DNA of 64,000 nt from Hepsetus odoe (GCA_017165825.1 CM029381.1:3115768-3179767), one strand, 5' to 3'. Numbered from the stretch's first letter, positions 34,016 through 45,755 are shown. A program made the numbers and translations. Notes: generated by a model from the letters alone, not told the origin.

Positions 34016-35822
34016 CCTAACTAAGAGGTGCCAACCCTGCAGGAAAGTCCTTCCTAAACATGATTGCCTGTTGATTTGTTACCTGTCATTGCATTCTGCT
34101 AGATATATCTTGCAAGGCTGCAGTCACAAACACATTAACTGGGTCTAATAAAGATTTTTGGAAGTCAAACACCAAATGTACTTGCAGAGTTCCTGTCTGC
34201 TTTAGAGTAGACGCATGGAGTTCTGTTCATTCCAGAGGTAATCACCCAGGCAGGGAGCCAACCAGAGGAACCCTACCACACCCAAACCTTATTTCTGGCT
34301 TAACGCTCTACAGCCATTCTGTACTGCCTGTCTAAACACTGCACTGTTCTCCTTATAATGTACAAATGCAGCTCTGGAAATGTTTTTGGACTCATGGCCT
34401 TCTAAAGGACAAAATTACACAATTCTTCCATGATCATCTAGTCCATGATCATCTATGATGTTGGCCATTTCAAGAAATGTAATCCTATTGTCTTTCCTTG
34501 AAGTTCTAAAAGCATTGTTTTCTGAAGTCATTAGGTCAAACACCCCCTTCTACACTATTACTAAGTTGACACAACCTCTAGGTTTGCACTCAACACACTT
34601 TCGGAGACCTTATAGTGCAATTACACTTGTTGCCTAGCCACAGTAACATAGCAACAGATCTGTTAGCCCTGTACAAATGACTTAAGCAGATCATACGTAA
34701 AAATCAAATATGGCTGCCTTAATAGTTAATAGTTTGAGGCTAAACTTCACTTTAGTAACAACCATGACTTGCCATTTTAGGCTATTCTAAGCATTTTGCA
34801 GTGTATCTTACAGATTTCCCTCTACCAGTGTGTCAAAATGTCAAGAATTGTATCTAAAATGTTGTATTTGACTGGCAAGACCGATTTAATATGACTTCCA
34901 TTTCAAAACCATTTTTGCTAAAGGTATTTAGACTCCAGCTGATGCATACATTTCTCCAGTATTTGTTTAGATTTCTGTAGTTAATTTTAGTCCTGCCATT
35001 CCATTAGTAAGGTCACTGCAAAAAGTCACTGCTTTTAGATGGAAAAACTGACTGGCAATTTAATTTTTGCCTTTTTTGTTTTATTAAGCCAGACTTGGAG
35101 TCTCTTCTTCAAAATCAACTACACATTGCCCTCGCAAGCATATAATAAATATTAGTCAATTAATATCAATTTCATTTGCAAAATGGGCCAGTTAAGTGGT
35201 CAAATGGTAGATGTACCAGGCATTTTTTGCATCCAAAGATTGGACATTCAAGCAGGGTGTTGGCCAAAGTGTTGGTGGCAGGGTTTTCTAAAAAAAAGGC
35301 AGTGAGTGGAAATTCAAGGTAAAGATCAGTGACTGTACAACCCTCCTATTTTTTGGAGCATGCATCCTTCCTGCTGGTTTTGCTTGTCCTTCCAGTCTGT
35401 TTTTAGAGCAGCGCATCCTCTGCTCCATTTGGAGACAGTGAGGATCTCCTGCCTCCCTCTGTTAGGGCATCTGTCTTCCTCTGATGTTATTTTTGCATTC
35501 ATCCTAAAATGCTTATTACCTTTTCATGATTTACATCAAGTTCAAGAAATGGCTTTAAAGATGGCCATCGGTTGCAATCCCAATAGAAGCTGATCTCTGA
35601 CTTTAAATAGACTTAAAATATCATAGCTCTGTGCTGTGAATGAGGCACCTGATACTACTTTGGCATAATTCTCATCAGCGAACAGTGGCAGGTGGCAGGA
35701 TTCCAGATGACACACCATCCTATTGGATTTTGCCTGGTGGCATGGCTGAGTCAAAGGATTAGTGCTCTCCGATAAAAGTAACACTACAGGAGAAAATCAA
35801 ACACATGAAATTCACAATGCGG
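34016..35822. other. Unique AT-rich sequence, no gene found
   Basis: No repeat family, exon or RNA gene recognised in 1.8 kb. Short frames have no motif. Confidence 0.5.
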
Positions 35823-35954
35823 CAAAAATGTTGGGACAAATAAGGGACATTTATGACATCCTACTCCAAATCTACTGGAATCAGTATGGGGTTGGTCCAC
35901 CTTTGGAGCCAGAACAGCTTCTAATTTTCTTTTCAAAAAATTCTTGAGTCCACA

Positions 35955-36113
35955 GGATTGTCTTGGTTCCTCCCATGATTTCTTCCTCCAGTTTTTTTTC
36001 CTAGCCTCTGTCACCCTCGGCTTACTCACCTGGGGCTCGTACTTGAATTCTGTAAAGCTGCTTTGTGACAACAACAGTTGTAAAAGGTGCTATATAAATA
36101 AAACTGACTTGGC
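35955..36113 (+). mobile_element. LINE-type 3' tail inserted in a Tc1 relic
   Basis: Contains 'GGTTCCTCCCATGATTTCTT', 'CACCCTCGGCTTACTCACC' and 'CTGTAAAGCTGCTTTGTGAC', ending 'GTGCTATATAAATAAAACTG'. This is a common fish repeat end. It is 5'-truncated and separates the first two Tc1 pieces. Confidence 0.7.
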
Positions 36114-36298
36114 ATTTTCAAGTTATTGGCACTGGACCAAAAGGTCACCATTTCCAGCTCATCCCAAAGGTTTTAAGTAGGGTCAGGGCTCTCTCTCTTC
36201 CAAACTCACCCAACCATGTCTTTATAGACCTTGCTTCGTGCACTAGGTTTGAGTCATGCAAGAAAAGAAAAGGGCTTTTCCTAAATTGTTCCCACCAA

Positions 36299-36471
36299 GC
36301 AGTAGCAGTGACCTAGTGGTTAGTTATTAGGCCTCAGGATCAGAGGGTCGTGGGTTCAAATCCCAGACCAGCAGGTACCATCCCCATTGCTGCTGCCCCC
36401 TGCTGCAATTCATTGTATCTCATGCTGTGCTGTGTTTTGCAATGACAATGAGTCACTTTTGCTTCACTTTC
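36299..36471 (+). mobile_element. SINE type A, internally deleted, inside a Tc1 relic
   Basis: The head 'GCAGTGACCTAGTGGTTAG', B box 'GGGTTCAAATCCC', a short core remnant and the complete tail 'TGCTGTGTTTTGCAATGACA' are present. The middle core 'TTGAGCAAGG' is deleted. Confidence 0.85.
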
Positions 36472-36570
36472 TTAATAGCATGATTAGGTTCTTTATTTTA
36501 TACACCTGTGGCAATGGGCATGGCTTGAACACCTGAGCGCAATGATTAAGGGGCATGCCCCAGTTTTGTT

Positions 36571-37052
36571 CGTTCAAAGTATTTGCAGAGTTAACATTAG
36601 CAAAACAGTACAACTAGCTCGTGGCTAGTGGCTGATAGATAAATCTGTGGTGCTAGCTAGAGTTACTGATTTACCAGCTGTCCCCAAAGATATATTTATT
36701 AGTGGCTAGGGGCTATACATTTGTGGTGCCAGCTAGCACAAGCAGTGCTACAGTCATGTTTGTTTTCCTCATATTAGCCTGTAGATCAGTGTAGATCAGC
36801 ACCAATAAACACATTTGTGGTGTAAGCTAGCATGAGCTAGCACTGCTAGCTATCCCCAGAACTATGTATTAGCCTTTAACACAGTAGATAGTGGCTAATT
36901 TATTGGTGGCAGCGGTAATATTAAAGTTATACCACAGATCCCAACAAATAATTAGCCAATTAGCCACAAAAAGGCTACTATATAAAGGCTAAAACATGAA
37001 GGCTATCAAGCATATTTGTGGGATATCCTCAGCAAAATACTCTTCGTCAACA
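36571..37052. repeat. Degenerate 'GCTAGC'-rich direct repeats
   Basis: Phrases such as 'TTTGTGGTGCCAGCTAGCA', 'TCTGTGGTGCTAGCTAG' and 'TTTGTGGTGTAAGCTAGCA' recur three times between 36640 and 36835. No gene found. Confidence 0.5.
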
Positions 37053-37305
37053 TGAAAGTGACAACCTTTGTCATTACAAGGTCACAGCACAGCACATGTG
37101 AACCACAACGAAATTGGACCTCTGCATTTAACCCATGCACTCAAACACCGTGCAGCAGTGGGCAGCTATTGAAAGCGCCCGGGGAGCAGTGGCAGGGATG
37201 GTACCTTGCTCAAGGGTACCTCAGGGCAACCTACTTGTGAGGGAATCGAACCCACAATCTTCTGATGCAGGGGCAACTCCCTAACCACTAGGTCACCGCT
37301 GCCCC
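37053..37305 (-). mobile_element. SINE type A, full length, well preserved
   Basis: Complete from the tail ('GAAAGTGACAACCTTTGTCA') to the head ('ACCGCTGCCCC'). It has an intact B box 'GGTTCGATTCCC' on the minus strand. It belongs to the same subfamily as 13744-14006 and 59951-60206. Confidence 0.93.
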
Positions 37306-37675
37306 TAAAAACATGCTTTAGCCTTGAAGAAAAATAATCAGTAGGGGGGTTTCTTTGTTTTATAAAGCAGGATATTCAACAGAACAGAACAAGCAATAAC
37401 TACATTTTTCATTGACCAGTCTACCACTTTAAGAAACAGACTTGCTTATGGTGGTCATATTATTCAACACAACATATATTTTTCTTCTAGTAATGTAAAC
37501 CAAAAGGATCTGAGGCTTCGTGGATTCTGCAAACGCAAGCATATCACACATAACAGCATAACGCACAATCAGGGCCACCACATGTAAGGTTGCTGAGTTG
37601 AGTGGCCTCATTGTTTACATGCATTTTACGACATGCATTTAATAGGAAAATCTGAATCATGCTGACATAAGTGAC

Positions 37676-37718
<43 letters not shown>

Positions 37719-40209
37719 ACGTCAGACAGATGGATCTGTAGGCCAAGAATCTTCCTGAGGCTAATATAATGAAGAGGGAGGGGGTCCATTAACCCCTCTG
37801 AGGATCCACTTGTTTATTACCCTCTCCAGATGGACCAGATTGCATTTTACCTCTCCTCACTATTTGCTGTGGCCCTTCATTAATACACTGCATTTTCAAA
37901 AAGGGAGATGACTGCTCTTGTAAGCACCGAGGAAAGCGAACTATAGCTGAAGACTTAGGAATGGATCAGGTGAAGTGGGACACATTTTGGTGAAGACCAT
38001 GAAAAAATAATCAGCTGCTGAAATATACAGCTATCTAACTGTCACCTAACCACTGGGACCTAAAACATAGGCTGTTAACAGCATTGAAGTAATGCTAAAA
38101 TGCAGACCAATTGCCAATATTACAATATGCTTCTTTTTCAATTTACTCACAAAGGAGAGAATTCCCAGAATGAAAACTGAGATGGATGGAATAGGTACGA
38201 ATATGTGAGCATACTGATTTCCAAACTCTGCTTGTGTTCAATAGTTAAATTCGGTAAGGAAACTTGACATTGTAAACTTGACATTGTATACTTGTTATAC
38301 TTATACGAGACTATAAGTATAATAGAAGTAAGCAGAAGTGAGCATAGCAGTTGAGGTGATTTCTGGTTTAAAAATGAAGGAAAAAAAAAAAAGCCAAACA
38401 GTTGGTACTCTGGCAGTGATTGCACACAAACAGTGAGCAATAAATTTGTGCTCCAGGGGGGCAGTTATAGGCTGAGGAATAGGAGCGCTTCAGCTGTGGG
38501 TGTGCAATTGGGAAAGCGTTTTTAACCCACATTCTTCCTGCCTGTTCAGGGGATTGAACCCTGCAAGCCCTCTTCCGATTTCTCACACTAACCATAACCC
38601 TTTTGACATATTAACGTGATCAAAATGCAACACATGAAAACATTACCACTTACTAGAAATAGTCTGTGTGGTTTAGGTAAGGGGTGGTGCCCACACATGC
38701 TTGTGTAGCTGCTTCCTGATTCGCTCATTAAAAAAAATCTTTCGCTAATGCTTGAATTTGACTGATGGCATCAACCCAAACCAACAGTTCCTTAATGTCC
38801 TGTCTCTTCAATACGCCATTTCAGTTGGCTTCTTTGCATAAATGAACTTCTTTGCGCTCAGATATTTGTTTTAGCATCATTCACATGATAACGTCCACAT
38901 GCCCAGTCATTTCCATCCAGTCAAACTGATTCAAACACATACAACTGTGGGACATCTAGGATTACAGTGCATGTGTGAAAGGGAATTTGTTGTCAAGACA
39001 CAAAATTGGATGTCATGTACTGTTTGCTCATGTGGGATTGGCTGAAAAATGGGATTTAAGGTGCCTGCTTGAAGAAGGCCAGTAATAACAGGCTGCACAT
39101 ACAAAGTAGTTTCACCAACCTAAGACTTATAATCTTCCAAGCCAGGGAGTTCAAAACATCAGGGGTCATCAGAAACATCAAGGAGAGTGGGTGGAGTCAG
39201 CACCGGTATGAGCCAATCCAGACTGAGCATGTGGGCGATCACTGTTAATTTTGAACCATGAGGGGCTCACTTTCACAAACCATAATTATGGATGCAGACT
39301 AGTACATTTTTTAGTTATAATAGTAAAGCAACTTCTATTAAAGCTAGCACTCAGTGAACTGAACTCCTTTCTCCACACCTAATGACAGATGTCAGAAAAA
39401 ATTGTAAGTGAATACACTTATAGACACACACCCTATAGAGAGGCTTACGACATGAAATCCACCCATTGTAGTTTGAGCTCCACCTGACTCTGCATTTCTC
39501 ACTCTTAAAACATGGCCTACATGAAACACCGGACCTGAGGGTGCCATAAATGCAGTCATAAAAACATTACGGCACCAGTGTTTCTACAGAGAGCTTGGCT
39601 TTGTAGAGCACAGTGATAAATGTAGATATACTCACTCAGATGGTTTAAGATAAAGACTGTCATCAAATTTGCTGCTTTTCATATTCACACTTTTGTCCAA
39701 GTATCCAGAATTTACTATATCAGTGAATTTGTTTAATACTGACACAGCACATACAGTTTGATTCTGCTCAAGAAAGCAATAGATCAGTATGGTCTACAGC
39801 AAACACACAAGCCTAAGGCCACCCTGGCCAGTGCCAGACAATAGCTCAAAGGGAATAAAGTCCCTCAGAACTGAATTTTCATGCAGTGCAAATTCATTTG
39901 CCAGGATGCAGATGAAATAGAAATATGAAATGGAAATATGTTCAATATTTACAATTATAGATACGATCAATAACTGTAAATATTATATACAGTGAGTGAT
40001 ATCTGTTTGGAAAATACTGATTTTGTTGTTGCTGTAGTTTTTATTTTACTACGCTATGCCAGAAGTCAAGGTCACACAAGCATCTTTTTTAAAAACCAGC
40101 TGTGAGCTTTTTGTATGTTTGGGGCTGTTGCTTTATTGAAATTTCTCTCTTCTCCCCTTTCTTAGCCAATGAAAATAAATATTCCTCTAAAAATTTCTCT
40201 ATACACCCG
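37306..40209. other. Unique sequence, (CT)n at 37680-37715
   Basis: A pure CT run of 36 bases lies at 37680-37715. The rest shows no exon, RNA gene or repeat family that I can name. Open frames at 37544-37789 and 38147-38440 have no motif. Confidence 0.5.
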
Positions 40210-40385
40210 TTAACAGAAAAACAGCCCTGTATCATGGTGCTGCCACCACCATGCTTCACTGTGGGCATGGTGCCCTTGCTTTCTTTTCCGAAACATTAAT
40301 TATTACAAATGATTATTATTACTATTATTAATAATTACTATTTTTATATTTTGGCTTCATCTGACCACACTTTACAGTCCAGTTA
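40210..40385 (-). mobile_element. Tc1-like transposase relic
   Basis: 'CATGGTGCTGCCACCACCAT' and 'GCTTCACTGTGGGCATGGTG' are the reverse complement of a Tc1 transposase coding segment. 'CTTCATCTGACCACACTTTA' downstream fits the next part, after an AT-rich insertion at 40300-40345. No ends found. Confidence 0.55.
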
Positions 40386-41407
40386 GTTGTGAAAATTGCT
40401 CAGTAAATGTCAATGTTGTAATATGGAAATCCCCAGTTCTAGATTAACTGCACATGTCTGAAAGTGGTCAAAGACATTTAATGCTTAATCTCAATCTTCA
40501 AGCTTCAAGCTTCAATCTTAACAGAAGTATTATTTGAGCTTGGAATGTAGCATTTCTAGAGTGACTCCATTAGAAAGAGTCCTTGCATTGAGCTACTGAG
40601 AAATACATTAGTCATTCTGCTGCTTGTATTTACAGGTATCCACAGTCATTCAGATAACTTCCAGTCACTAATGTGGTCCCTAATTTTTAACAGACAGGAA
40701 TTATTTCATAATTTATTAATTTAATTTTCAACAGACAGGAAACCTATTTGGCAGCTTCGAAATCATGTACTTTTGCAAAAGTTATTTTTGTTTGAAAAAA
40801 AAACCACTAATGTTAAAGTTAACATGTTTTAAAAAGTATTTAAATGTATTGGTGATTGATGTTTCTTCCTGATGATGGAGGAGCAACAAACAAAGCTCAG
40901 CATGGCAAAAACATATTTTTATTAATTTTACTTTAGTATTGATAACAATGAATTCAAATCACCCTGGTGTCATGGGAATAGTAGGGAATGCTACTTCTTT
41001 ACTGCTTTGAATAGCAATATAAATTGTAATTAACTACCAATTGTCCATGCCTGGTACGTGCTTTCATGCCCTGGGTATTAGGTGTGTTTCAAGGAGCGTT
41101 GGCAGTACACACCTTAACAACCTGTGTCAGGGGAGGGTGGTGATTATTCAGCAAATGGAGCTCTTTTTTTAACCAAAATTAAAATGATAAAAACTAAGAC
41201 TACTGACCACAACTTTGTCACAAATTTAGATCATAAAATATTTCCGTTTACTTATAAATATATGTAAAAGTGGTATGGGTTAAAAGTCTGCACTTTTTTT
41301 CCATTCACCTGCTTCAATAAACCGTGAGTCATTAATATTTTATGTGACATGAGCTCAGGTCACACTGACATTTTTATAGGTTCCCACAGTTAAAAAATCT
41401 GAACTTG
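40386..41407. other. Unique AT-rich sequence, no gene found
   Basis: 'CAACAGACAGGAA' or 'AACAGACAGGAA' occurs twice near 40690 and 40730. No other structure recognised. Confidence 0.5.
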
Positions 41408-41540
41408 AGATGGGCTGAAGATGCCAAATTGCTCCATAGGTGTGACTGTTGTCCTGATCAGTGTTTCTCCAAATTTCACCCTATGAACACCTACCCAGCA
41501 CCCATCACATTAAGGATAAGTGACTCAGAAAATAGAACCA
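41408..41540 (+). mobile_element. LINE/SINE 3' tail, diverged relative of the B tail
   Basis: 'GATGCCAAATTGCTCCATAG', 'GTGTGACTG' and then 'TTTCACCCTATGAACACC' and 'AAGGATAAGTGACTCAGAAA' match the widespread fish tail that reads 'AAATTGCCCATAGGTGTG' and ends '...GGACAAGCGGCTCAGAAAA'. Confidence 0.6.
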
Positions 41541-41620
41541 CCTAAACTATTTTTCTCCCTATGCTAAATTTCTCTTTACTCTCTTAATACTCTCAGTTAA
41601 AGAGGAACATGTCTCCTCTT

Positions 41621-41996
41621 TGCAACAATAGTAGCCTCTACTATGCTGGCACTAGATGTTGGCACATGTATTTGATTGCATTCAACCATTAAAGCATCAC
41701 TGATGACTGATGAATAGTCCTGGAACAACTTATCCCAAAGGTACTGGATGGAGCACCATCACTGCAGAAGATGTTGTTCCACCATCTAATGCTGGGGGGA
41801 TTCAAAGCCCTCTGGCTGACGCTCAGCATTGGTCATGATGATCTTAGGCTCAACTGTTGTTGTTCCAGAGCATCCCGTTCTATTGGCAAGATTTTTGCAT
41901 GGAGATTTTCCAAGCTGTGTGCGAAATTGAACCTTGCCCTCATTCATTCAAATTCGCTCCTTACAATAGGCTGTCTGGATACTTTTGGACATACAG
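41621..41996 (-). mobile_element. Tc1-like transposon, internally deleted
   Basis: Contains 'AACAATAGTAGCCTCTACTA', 'GCATTCAACCATTAAAGCAT' and 'CTTATCCCAAAGGTACTGG' from one half, then 'CCACCATCTAATGCTGGGGG' and 'GCATTGGTCATGATGATC' from the other half. It ends with the inverted-repeat side 'CTGGATACTTTTGGACATAC' followed by TA at 41997-41998. Confidence 0.65.
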
Positions 41997-41998
41997 TA

Positions 41999-42542
41999 CT
42001 GTGCAAAAGTTTTAGGCAGGTGTGGAAAAAATGCTGTAAACAAAGAATGCTTTCAAAAATGGAAGTGTTAATCTTTTTTTTTTTATCAATCAACAAAATG
42101 CAGTGAATTAACAAAAAAGAAATCTAAATCAAATCAATATTTGGTGTGACCACCCTTTGCCTTCAAAACAACATCAATTCTTCTAGGTACACTTGCACAC
42201 AGTTTTTGAAGGAACTCGGCTGGTAGGTTGTTCCAAACATCTTGGAGAACTAACCACAGATTTTCTGTGGATGTAGGCTTCCTCACATCCTTCTGTCTCT
42301 TCATGTGATCCAGACACACTCAAGGATGTTGAGATCAGGGCTCTGTGGGGGCCAGAAGAATTGATGCTGGTTTGAAGGCCAAAGGTAGTAACACCAAATA
42401 TTGATTAGATTTAGATTTTTCTTTTGTTCGCTCACTTTGCATTTTGTAAATTGATGAAAAAAAAAAACAATCATTATTTATATTTCTGAAAGCATTCTTT
42501 GTTTACAGCATTTTTTCACACCTGCCTAAAACTTTTGCACAG
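41999..42542 (-). mobile_element. Tc1-like non-autonomous element with ~57-bp inverted ends
   Basis: Left (41999-42055) and right (42486-42542) ends are near-perfect inverted repeats starting 'CTGTGCAAAAGTTTTAGGCA'; both flanks are TA (41997-41998 and 42543-42544), the Tc1/mariner target. The 544-bp body keeps only the C-terminus of the transposase. It has the structure of a short deletion derivative moved by a full-length relative. Confidence 0.9.
42134..42319 (-). pseudogene. Tc1-like transposase C-terminal remnant
   Basis: The frame ends 'LQDVWNNLPAEFLQKL', then 'CASVPRRIDVVLKAKGGHTKY' less one residue, and stops. This is the characteristic C-terminus of Tc1-family DDE transposases. The DNA-binding domain and the first two catalytic Asp residues are absent. 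Upstream, degraded sequence near 42320-42350 ('GGGCTCTGTGGGGGCCAG') fits the WPAQSPDL-type block. It has no function by itself. Confidence 0.85.
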
Positions 42543-42587
42543 TACTATATACTGCATCAATGACTTGATATATAACTGATAAATCAG

Positions 42588-43130
42588 CTATTACATTAAA
42601 ACCAGCTGTCTAATACAGGGAATGTCACTCCACAAGGTGTCTGAAGGTGTGCTGATATATTTGGCAGGTAAGCAACAAATCCTTTAAGTCCTATATGCTG
42701 CAAGAAAGGGCCTCAGTGGAACGGAATAGTTTCTCCAGCAAATCCCACTGATGCTACCGTCTTAAATTTTTAACAGTTTCTGCTACAGTAGCTCTTCTTG
42801 ACTGAACCAGATGGTACAGCACTCACTCCCCATGTGCATCAGTGAGCCTTGGGTGCCAATTACCTTGGTTCAATGGTGGAACGCTTGGACCAATTTTGGA
42901 ACCAGTCCATAGACCCCACAAGACCTGCCATTTTGAAACTCAGTTCACATCACAGCTCAGCCCTGGTCAAAACTGCTCAGATCATTCATTTTTCCAGCTT
43001 TAAACACATCAAGTTCAGGAATGGACTGTTGGCTTGTTGCCTAATAATGACAGGTAATGAATAATGAATCTCTTTAGCAAGAGATAATCAATGTTGTTTA
43101 CGTCACCTGTTTTATTGTTATGGCTGACCA
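42588..43130 (-). mobile_element. Tc1-like transposon, internally deleted relic
   Basis: The left end has 'TTACATTAAAACCAGCTGTC', the right end 'CCTGTTTTATTGTTATGGCT'; they are imperfect inverted repeats. The middle contains 'GCTACAGTAGCTCTTCTTGA', 'ATGTGCATCAGTGAGCCTTG' and 'CCCCACAAGACCTGCCATTT', the reverse complement of the DNA-binding region of the same Tc1-like family as 29325-29572. Confidence 0.7.
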
Positions 43131-43930
43131 AGTCCCATTGCAATGGATCACTCATATTTCCTACAATATCTCTATTTCATGATGCTCCCACCACCATACT
43201 TCCCTTTGTCTGTGTTGCTCTTGAATGTGCCTGTGTGCCTATGATCTTTGTTCTTCACATAGTCATTTTATCATTTGGTAGATTCGAAAGGTTGCATAGA
43301 CAATTCATTCAAATTCATTGTGCATTGTTCTCTGCATTAAGGCCATCTTGCTTCTCTTCTGGAAACAGGATGTCTGGCTTTTCTCTCATTATCACCATCT
43401 TTACAATTAACCTGAGGTACTAGCGTTGTGAGATGATGGATCTATCAGCTTTCCATTTGAATGTTATTGAACGTGTTGTACCATTGGAAAACTCTTTCAC
43501 CTTTACTATGATTGCTACCCCTTGCATCAAATCATCCCAACCAAAAGCAACATCTTCTACAGTGGTTTTAACAGGTATGCTTTTCATCTGAAGGCAGCAC
43601 TCCTTGCATCATGACCTCCTGGGCAGCAATCCAAACTCACTTGACTGTGACGTTTACAAGGCATTTCCTCTCACTTGTTCAACTTTCACTGTACAGACTC
43701 ACCCTGACAGTCACCGCCCTTGGCTGACGCAGGCTGAATAGGTGTGCGTATGGCTTGTCCTACTTAAAAACACACCCAGAGCGTGTAGGCATGTATGAGG
43801 CGTGGACATTTGTAGATTAGTCTGTGATAGTAACAGGCACATGGCCACGTTCCCTTCAACAAATTTTGTCCGCAGGTTATAATTAAAGGGTGTGAGGTAA
43901 TAACTGTCTGTCATAGAACAGGAGAACAAA

Positions 43931-43962
<32 letters not shown>

Positions 43963-44284
43963 TGGATGTGTGTGTGAGTGTGTGTACCAGTTTACCAAGA
44001 GGTATTCCCTGACAGAGAAAGTGATTCGTTCATTTTTAATCGCTATGGTTTTGGACTGGAATGTCACAAATGCTGGGTTCTCAACACTTTGTTCTTCTGC
44101 AGATTCCTAAGATGTGAGTCGATGTGAAATGTTTTCTTCTGTGTGGAGATAAAGAAAGACCTTGTGTATTTCAGATGTTTACATTGGCTTTGAATATCTC
44201 TATTTTAAGGAAATATAGTTTATATTAAAATCACATTAACAAAATCACATTACAAAAGTGACTTCCCAGCCGGGAATGCCCTGC
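43131..44284. other. Unique sequence, (GT)n at 43931-43984
   Basis: 'CATGATGCTCCCACCACCAT' near 43179-43198 may be another small Tc1 transposase relic. An interrupted GT run lies at 43931-43984. No gene found. Confidence 0.45.
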
Positions 44285-44372
44285 AGTGTTTCCTTTGGGT
44301 TCTCCAGTTTACTCCCACTGTCCAAAGACAAGCACATCAAGTGGGCGGAGATGCTGAATTGTGCAGGTGCTC
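44285..44372 (+). mobile_element. SINE/L2-like fragment
   Basis: 'GGGTTCTCCAGTTTACTCCC' and 'ACTGTCCAAAGACAAGCAC' match the widespread 'CGGTTTCCTCCCACAGTCC' repeat, continuing toward 'GGAGATGCTGAATTGTGC'. Confidence 0.6.
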
Positions 44373-44937
44373 ATGTTTGTGGTTAGATGAAAAGGCTTTC
44401 AAAGCATCCCTTACAAACAATGTGTTGCCATGGATTTAATGTCTAAATGCCACTTTGACCAAATTTTACCATCGTATGGAGAAATTATACGGTCCACCAA
44501 ATTCAATGAAAACGTGACACCAGCTTAATCATTTTGCTCTCCAGTAATGACCTCAAAGGCACTGAGCTCCACTTGGTGCACATTAAAGTGGCCCCCAAAC
44601 TTCTGATTCAGTCGTCACCAATTTTTGACGGCCACCATCACCATGGCAAAGTTTACACAGCTGCACGCAATCTTTGGTCACAAACCGCCACTGTTTTGCA
44701 GCAGTTTTGCTGTGTTTAATACTCACCCAGAGGAATGGCATGAATCTTGGCCTTGCAAGGCCCCTGGGTGCAAGAGTCTCTGGAGACTCCATACACTCTA
44801 CTAATAGGCTGTATGTAAAACAACTAGAGCTGAAAAACAGATACACTTGAAATCTGAAGGCCAAACTTTCACTTAAGGTCAACAACTAAACAACATGACA
44901 TGTACAAATGTTTTATCAAGACATATTCCATTGAATA

Positions 44938-45197
44938 GGGGCAGCGGTGGCCTAGTGGTTAGGGTGTAGCCCACATGAACGGTGGTTCGGGGGTTCGAAC
45001 CCCTTCCCAATGGGTTGCCCTGAGGTACCCTTGAGCAAGGTGCCATCCCCGTCCCGCTCCTCCCTGCGATGGGCTGGCGACCTGTCCGGGGTGCGTCCCC
45101 CGTCCTCGCCCTGTGTGCGCTGGGATGGACTCCAGCACTCCCCCGCGACCCTGTTTGGGACAAGCGGCAGAAAATGGATGGATGGATGGATGGATGG
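44938..45197 (+). mobile_element. SINE type B (composite), intact and young
   Basis: The element starts GGGGCAGCGG, with A box 'TGGCCTAGTGGTTAGG' (44948-44963) and B box 'GGTTCGAACCCC' (from 44992), which would form an internal RNA polymerase III promoter. The core 'CCTTGAGCAAGGTGCC' is followed by the B tail from 'CTGCGATGGGCTGGCGACC' to 'AGCGGCAGAAAATGG' and (ATGG)n. It is flanked by a perfect 15-bp target duplication, ATATTCCATTGAATA, at 44923-44937 and 45198-45212. Open frames across it are SINE translations. Confidence 0.96.
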
Positions 45198-45212
45198 ATA
45201 TTCCATTGAATA

Positions 45213-45618
45213 TCAACTGTCCTAGGTTTAATGAGCACATCAGCCCATGAACTGTAACTTAGTTAGATATACATGGAAGATTAAGGGTTAATTTGAGATC
45301 TTCATTCATTCAACTTATGTTTACATCTGTATTGGATTGCCCTATATGTTCCATCTTCATCCTTGTGGTCCAAAGCTGCTAAAGGCAGAGGCTTCTGGGA
45401 AATGTCACCACTGACCTAGTTAGTAGTCCAGTAGTCCAGTAGTCCTAATAGGCTGGGAAAACTCTACTTCTCAGAAATGAGATGTAAGTTTGGGTAAAGA
45501 GATGCAACAAATATTTGCAAGACTTTTCTATTTGCCATTCTCACCTTCATCCAAACATCAGTCAACTCCACAAACCATCCGATAACAAAAAGTCCTGCTT
45601 CATTCCCAGGTGACCAGC
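45213..45618. other. Unique sequence, no gene found
   Basis: A short tandem of 'TAGTCCAG' lies near 45422-45442. Nothing else recognised. Confidence 0.5.
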
Positions 45619-45755
45619 TGTGATCAGAAGGCCATGGGTTTGAATCCCAGACCAGTATGTTGCCCTCCAGTAGGTACTCTTGAGCAGGTACTCTTGAGCA
45701 AGGTACCATTCTCATTACTGCTCCCTGGGTGCTTCAAATAGGTTCACTGTGAGCA
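45619..45755 (+). mobile_element. SINE type A fragment with internal duplication
   Basis: The B box 'GGGTTTGAATCCC' and core are present, but the core contains 'AGGTACTCTTGAGC' twice in tandem. The tail is lost after 'GTGCTTCAAATAGG'. Confidence 0.8.

Larger units (their letters stand above)
35823..36570 (-). mobile_element. Tc1-like transposon relic, twice interrupted
   Basis: Three pieces of one Tc1-like element lie in order. Piece one (35868-35940) has 'GGAATCAGTATGGGGTTGGT'. Piece two (36114-36298) has 'CTCATCCCAAAGGTTTTAAG', 'AACTCACCCAACCATGTC' and 'ATAGACCTTGCTTCGTGCAC', the minus-strand coding region around the second catalytic Asp. Piece three (36472-36570) has 'TTTATACACCTGTGGCAATG' from the far end. 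A LINE tail and a type A SINE fill the gaps. The transposase is badly deleted and cannot work. The outer ends are uncertain. Confidence 0.6.

Noticed and set aside
44948..45003. tRNA gene suggested by A and B boxes
   Set aside because: The same head occurs in many copies followed by the SINE core and tail, and no cloverleaf with acceptor stem is evident. It is a tRNA-derived SINE promoter.
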